A stretch of 64,000 bases of DNA from Acheta domesticus (Eukaryota > Arthropoda > Insecta > Orthoptera > Gryllidae), in assembly GCA_031308135.1 (NCBI GenBank), contig JAHLJT010003656.1:69272984-69336983 (forward strand), written 5' to 3'. The notes beneath the pieces are model-generated. The model ran no database searches. It had not been told where the DNA came from and worked only from the letters and a program-made list of their open reading frames with translations. Positions within the stretch are counted from its first letter, which is position 1; each line of letters begins with the position of its first letter. Position numbers and translations under genes: made by a program. Positions 62,501-64,000 of this stretch are shown here, one piece after another.

Positions 62501-63207
62501 TCTTGACTATTTTGTAAAGGTATATTGGTTGGTTCTCCGAAGATACGAGTATATGTATATATGTATATGTTGATAATACGCCAATGGATATCTGGTATCT
62601 TTGCTATTATCCCTTACATAAAATTGCCCAAGAATTGCATGCTGTTGAAATCTATTAATTATGTCTAACAGTCTACGTTACAATAGTAATCACGTCGAGT
62701 GTTTTTCACAGAGCGATATAAAAAAAACAGTTAATTTAGAAAATATGACAATTTTTTAAGTGATCGGTTCTGCCTCAGAAAATTCAATTTTGCACTCTAA
62801 TGCTCTAAATGATCGGCGGGGCCTCAAGAAAGTCAGTTTGGAACCCTAATGTTCTAAATGACATAAGAAGATCTATGAAGCAGAGTGTTGTCGCGAACGT
62901 ATACACAAAATTTCCGAAAATAACACGTTACGAATAAAAGTAATAAATTTTCAGTTGTAGTCTTTTAAAAATCAGACATTGAATTTACAATTTAAACAAC
63001 TATTATTAATCTATAATGACATTTTAATGTATATTTCACTTTCCTGTGTAGCTGAAGGGACTGTCTGGAAGGGAGCTGGAGGACGAGATTAGGAAATATT
63101 TGCAACTTTTGCAATTGGAGCCAAAGGAACACAAGCAGTCACGCACACTGTCTGGTGGCATGAAGCGGAAGTTGGCTGCAGGCGTTGCACTCTGCGGAAA
63201 ATCAAAG
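41293..63207 (+). CDS. ABC transporter subfamily A (ABCA3-like), 5' thirteen coding exons, continues beyond window
   Basis: Multipass membrane ATPase of the lipid-translocating ABCA subfamily. Coding exons: 41293-41519, 46741-46859, 47295-47452, 49487-49615, 50245-50355, 51998-52165, 53912-54149, 55677-55850, 56207-56388, 58505-58633, 60421-60541, 61298-61452, 63052-63207. They join in consistent phase to 689 codons. Residues 27-46 are the first membrane segment, about 80-290 the large extracellular domain, about 265-500 the remaining segments of the first membrane domain. Walker A is at 571-579 (GHNGAGKTT), Q-loop Gln618 ([13 protein letters not shown]), signature LSGGM at 670-674. Walker B and the whole second half are outside. 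Closest in style to vertebrate ABCA3/ABCA17; the exact orthologue is uncertain. Confidence 0.93.
41900..42108. mobile_element. hAT-like MITE, copy 1, in ABCA intron 1
   Basis: About 209 bp, ending CACTG, starting CAGTGG. Flanked by GCTTAGGC (41892-41899) and GCTTACGC (42109-42116), 7 of 8 identical. It is a sibling of 58729-58955, sharing GAGTCCGTGGCAC, ACTAATAGTTTCCT and CCCGACGCTAG, but the left terminal region is shortened by an internal deletion. Confidence 0.8.
42866..43491. mobile_element. piggyBac-like MITE with palindromic subterminal motifs
   Basis: Perfect 17-base terminal inverted repeats CCTTCCAGCGGGCGCGC. The left side follows TTAA and the right side is followed by TTAT, consistent with a decayed TTAA target duplication. 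Each end also carries the palindrome GTCGTAAATTTTACGAC. An interior acidic stretch with SDSDSK-type codons resembles a piggyBac N-terminus but there is no full frame. Confidence 0.65.
44511..45240 (+). repeat. Dispersed repeat T, copy 2 (in ABCA intron 1)
   Basis: 44511-44665 and 44850-45240 both match the reverse complement of parts of 9360-10187, but their order is swapped relative to that copy. This can be explained by tandem copies with unequal truncation, or rearrangement. Confidence 0.6.
45241..46740. other. Rest of ABCA intron 1
   Basis: Mostly AT-rich. Contains a perfect 13-bp hairpin TAGTGTATTATAG-AAA-CTATAATACACTA at 46223-46251 and a GC-richer patch at about 45350-45510 without a recognised identity. 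Confidence 0.5.
46741..46859 (+). CDS. ABCA exon 2
   Basis: Acceptor CTTTGCAG at 46740, donor GGAC|GTAAGT. Encodes [19 protein letters not shown] and onward, start of the extracellular domain. Joins exon 1 through an Arg codon (CG|T) and exon 3 through Leu (C|TG). Confidence 0.85.
47295..47452 (+). CDS. ABCA exon 3
   Basis: Acceptor TTGTGCAG at 47294, donor CTGCAG|GTAACG. Encodes [18 protein letters not shown] and a loop with one NSPSN-type sequon. The GF-x-S-x-xx-ME-x-Y pattern matches the ABCA extracellular domain. Confidence 0.88.
47562..48104 (+). repeat. tRNA-derived SINE (family S), full-length, in ABCA intron 3
   Basis: The best copy. Box A TGGCTCAGTGC at 47565-47575, box B GGTTAGAGTCC at 47618-47628, body words GTGGTTTCTCC, GGCGGAGCAGGACCCTAAC and ACGGGGCTAATAACATCAGC, tail AACAATCAATCAATCAAG. 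A 201-codon frame starting at 47911 runs through SINE and the following repeat and is not a gene. Confidence 0.88.
48135..48930. repeat. Degenerate C-rich tandem repeat
   Basis: The words CACACCGT-CAC-TTGC, GTGCTCA-TTCACGT and TTG-CAAGA-CC recur at about 48137-48210 and 48791-48855, with a third weaker copy near 48420-48450. GTCTCCCAAA-ACCAATCT-CCC recurs at 48308 and 48705. Units are diverged and unequal. No coding function is likely. Confidence 0.55.
48985..49210 (+). repeat. tRNA-derived SINE (family S), central fragment
   Basis: Contains ACACGTCGGGAAAC, CATTCGGGAGCTCAGATCAT and GTACCATATCTCAGTGAGGG in the same order as in full copies, without head or tail. Diverged. Confidence 0.6.
49487..49615 (+). 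CDS. ABCA exon 4
   Basis: Acceptor CATTCCAG at 49486, donor GGCGCG|GTAAGT, phase 0 both sides, 43 codons. Encodes [20 protein letters not shown] and QLNGPREEG, the conserved NW-T---FP-xxx-GPR stretch of ABCA extracellular domains. Confidence 0.92.
49695..49905 (+). repeat. tRNA-derived SINE head plus AT-rich body, fourth type
   Basis: GGATAGCCAAGG (box A-like) is followed by CGCAGGTTCGAATCCCGCCT (box B, near-canonical) and GGGCATGGATGGTTGTGTTG. That downstream sequence recalls a SINE widespread in orthopteroid insects (memory, not checked). The 5' and 3' ends do not pair as an acceptor stem, so it is not a functional tRNA. Confidence 0.7.
50245..50355 (+). CDS. ABCA exon 5
   Basis: Acceptor TGTGTGCAG at 50244, donor GAA|GTAAGT, 37 codons. 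Encodes [20 protein letters not shown], the Y-EGFLA-Q-A-- motif at the end of the extracellular domain. Confidence 0.92.
50425..50520. repeat. GTGTCCA/TGACCA minisatellite
   Basis: About six imperfect units built from GTGTCCAG and GTGACCATAG in ABCA intron 5. Confidence 0.75.
50521..51997. other. Rest of ABCA intron 5
   Basis: AT-rich; a short TATGGCG tandem occurs at about 51520-51560. Nothing else seen. Confidence 0.5.
51998..52165 (+). CDS. ABCA exon 6
   Basis: Acceptor TCCGACAG at 51997, donor GTAAAG|GTACGA, 56 codons in phase 0. Encodes [12 protein letters not shown], then the membrane segment [19 protein letters not shown], then TTEKEHQVK. The KRFPYP-x---DP entry and EKE-x-x-K exit are ABCA hallmarks. 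Confidence 0.92.
52166..53911. other. ABCA intron 6
   Basis: AT-rich, no recognisable element or RNA. Confidence 0.5.
53912..54149 (+). CDS. ABCA exon 7
   Basis: Acceptor AATGCGCAG at 53911, donor CAAGG|GTAAGC. Encodes [20 protein letters not shown] (the conserved E-MK-MGL---LHW--WF coupling region), then two membrane segments ending [10 protein letters not shown]. Leaves one base (phase 1). Confidence 0.94.
54150..55676. other. ABCA intron 7
   Basis: A C-rich first third (54230-54600), then AT-rich DNA. A 133-codon plus frame at 54208-54609 crosses intronic sequence and shows no domain. Confidence 0.5.
55677..55850 (+). CDS. ABCA exon 8
   Basis: Acceptor TTCTTAG at 55676, donor CACTG|GTGAGT. 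Completes FFSKAN across the junction, then [20 protein letters not shown] (membrane segment) and [18 protein letters not shown]. Strong match to ABCA3-type proteins. Confidence 0.93.
56207..56388 (+). CDS. ABCA exon 9
   Basis: Acceptor TTTCTCAG at 56206, donor TTTCAG|GTAATT. Encodes [10 protein letters not shown], a membrane segment [20 protein letters not shown], and [20 protein letters not shown], the diagnostic Y-EAVFPG-YG-PKPWYF motif. Family P copy 4 begins 4 bp after the exon ends. Confidence 0.95.
56393..57999 (-). repeat. Family P 1.6-kb repeat, copy 4, in ABCA intron 9
   Basis: Starts TTTTTACTTTCC with the terminal hairpin (TATACATACGTATACACGGG), then the ACGG/ACAG-type minisatellite in reverse, the AT-rich body, and CCATTCTGTAGCACCACTAG followed by T. 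More diverged than copies 2 and 3. Only GTAA separates it from exon 9. Confidence 0.88.
58505..58633 (+). CDS. ABCA exon 10
   Basis: Acceptor TTTTTCAG at 58504, donor CGCAAG|GTACAA, 43 codons. Encodes KSFWCGPE and the linker to the ATP-binding domain, then GVQIRNLRK, the start of NBD1 (the V-I-NL-K motif). Confidence 0.92.
58729..58955. mobile_element. hAT-like MITE, copy 2, in ABCA intron 10
   Basis: 227 bp with terminal CAGTGTTGTCAAGGTCG and inverted CAGTGGTATCAAGGTCGG. Target duplications GCCCAGAG (58721-58728) and GCCTAGAG (58956-58963), 7 of 8 identical. Sibling of 41900-42108. Confidence 0.85.
59031..59470 (+). repeat. Pair of ~53-bp direct repeats
   Basis: 59031-59084 and 59418-59470 both read GCACCA-TTT--TCACAATATTAGCGGGAA-TT-AAATGC, roughly 80 per cent alike by eye. 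The 330 bases between them contain no gene. Confidence 0.6.
60421..60541 (+). CDS. ABCA exon 11 (Walker A)
   Basis: Acceptor CTTTTCAG at 60420, donor CACAG|GTGAGG, phase 1. Encodes [20 protein letters not shown] and then [26 protein letters not shown] is the ATP-binding P-loop of NBD1. Confidence 0.96.
61298..61452 (+). CDS. ABCA exon 12 (Q-loop), GC-rich, parent of tandem array
   Basis: Acceptor CATCCAG at 61297, donor GGCAAG|GTGGGT. Encodes [35 protein letters not shown] and [13 protein letters not shown]; Gln618 is the Q-loop residue. Strikingly GC-rich third positions. Its last 78 bases are repeated downstream. Confidence 0.94.
61375..62300 (+). repeat. 116-bp tandem array of half exon plus intron start
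   Basis: Units begin AGCCTGGGCCTG at 61375 (the real exon), 61491, 61607, 61723 and 61839, exact 116-bp period; a decayed unit follows at 61947 (108 bp later) and fragments to about 62300. Each unit has a 76-base exon piece ending GGCAAG, a GTGGGT donor and 40 bases of intron ending TCTCACACACAG. Units 2-5 share an ACC-to-ACA change absent from the parent, and 3-4 share GTGGGTTCT. Continuous frames across it (up to 131 codons) read the duplicates out of phase and are not genes. Confidence 0.95.
62029..62070. repeat. CT-rich simple repeat in decayed array
   Basis: CTCTCT and TTTCTCTCT runs, apparently an expansion of the intronic pyrimidine tract of the 116-bp unit. Confidence 0.8.
62301..63051. 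other. Distal ABCA intron 12
   Basis: AT-rich, no element recognised. Two near-identical GATCGG...GCCTCA--AAA-TCA words occur around 62763 and 62811. Confidence 0.5.
63052..63207 (+). CDS. ABCA exon 13 (ABC signature), last exon in window
   Basis: Acceptor TGTGTAG at 63051, donor AAAG|GTAAGC after a Lys codon, 52 codons, phase 0. Encodes [17 protein letters not shown] and [23 protein letters not shown] is the ABC signature. The next exon (Walker B, DEPTSG) is not within the last 793 bases. Confidence 0.96.
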
Positions 63208-64000
63208 GTAAGCGTAAGAAACTGGCACATCCATTTCAGACTGAAAATTTTATTTCTTCATTGAACGAACTCCCAAGAAATGTTCTGTATCTGATCTTGA
63301 GACAATTCTGCTTAACCCTCAGCTGCCGACTTGGGTATTCAGTCACACTGATGCCGACGTGAAGTCCCATGGACTCAAAACATATTGTTTAAAATATTAC
63401 AGTATTGATTTGTATTTCGAGGGAAGAACATTTAAACTTACGATAAATAATAACTAAAGAAAACATTAATCAGTATATATTTGTTAATACGTTATTTATT
63501 GAGAGAATATCATGTGAATAAGAATGGTTGAACGAAATTATGCCGACTTTTAATTTAATGAATTTATCTTTATAATAAAAATGTATTGAATATTAAAAAA
63601 TGTATTAATGAAAAGTACTATAATTTTAGAATTGAAAATCAAGTACAAAATGTTACTATCACAAATATTAAATTTCAGAGACAAGTTTCTTTAGTCATCT
63701 TTTTCTGCACAACTCCTGCACACCTGTTTGTTCTTTCCGTAATAGTATTTTGTATTATGAGTTCTTATTTGGGTTCTTTATTCTCAAGAAATTCCTACTC
63801 ATTATCGTTTTCTTCCTCAGATTCTAAACAAAATTGTCATTATGATGAGTAATGGTCATTTTCTATTTGATGATCCGAAGATACCCTCAAAATTACAGTT
63901 TATTTGCTCCATCCATTGTGCAATAAATTCTTTCAAATCTTGGTCATTATTTATTTACACACGTGCTTAATAGGCTAGACATGTTTTTCATTACATTGAA
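63208..64000. other. Start of ABCA intron 13
   Basis: AT-rich, no splice acceptor leading to a Walker B sequence. An 88-codon frame at 63586-63852 is hydrophobic AT-driven noise. Confidence 0.5.

Overview
The window is animal nuclear DNA. It is AT-rich and intron-dense, most of it is non-coding or repeat-derived, and it carries one 100-base assembly gap (22612-22711). The two real genes have GT-AG introns and animal-specific families (ABCA transporter, golgin-97). The mobile DNA (hAT and piggyBac-like MITEs, Tc1/mariner, Ty3/gypsy, tRNA-derived SINEs, LINE remnants) is typical of a large insect genome. A polyneopteran such as a stick insect is my guess from repeat style, not something the sequence proves.

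Layout. 1-12 kb holds the tail of a 1.6 kb dispersed repeat (called family P here), poorly classifiable intergenic DNA, two dispersed-repeat pairs and a SINE. A GC/CpG-rich block at 12.04-12.43 kb is a candidate promoter and non-coding first exon of the first gene. 13-17 kb holds a SINE, a second family P copy, a striking 223-bp near-perfect hairpin (15036-15258) and an 875-bp inverted-repeat element. 18.43-19.44 kb carries four plus-strand exons of a golgin-97 (GOLGA1) orthologue, N-terminus plus coiled coil. Its later exons and GRIP domain are not visible. 20-30 kb contains a hAT-like element with a LINE scrap inside, a tRNA-SINE, the gap, a broken Ty3/gypsy gag-pol fragment with its 5' LTR, a third family P copy, and LTR-like sequence. 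30-41 kb contains a SINE, a dead Tc1/mariner element, more SINEs, a CpG-rich block (34.5-34.89 kb, candidate promoter and first exon of the second gene), a fold-back element, a LINE tail, a hAT MITE and a cluster of small perfect hairpins.

41.29-63.21 kb contains thirteen coding exons of an ABCA-subfamily lipid transporter (ABCA3-like), running off the right edge. The exons join in consistent phase to 689 codons: the first membrane domain and the first nucleotide-binding domain through Walker A, Q-loop and ABC signature. Its introns host two sibling hAT-like MITEs with 8-bp target duplications, a piggyBac-like MITE, SINEs and the fourth family P copy, which begins only 4 bp after an exon.

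The most unusual structure is at 61375-62300. The 3' half of the ABCA Q-loop exon, with its splice donor and the first 40 bases of its intron, is tandemly repeated with an exact 116-bp period (five good units, then decayed ones). The junction supplies a pyrimidine tract and AG, so every unit looks like a 40-nt mini-intron plus a 76-nt duplicate exon.

Both genes act on the secretory/endomembrane system (trans-Golgi tethering; lipid export into membrane compartments), but nothing in the sequence shows they are functionally linked. They are simply neighbours in the same orientation.
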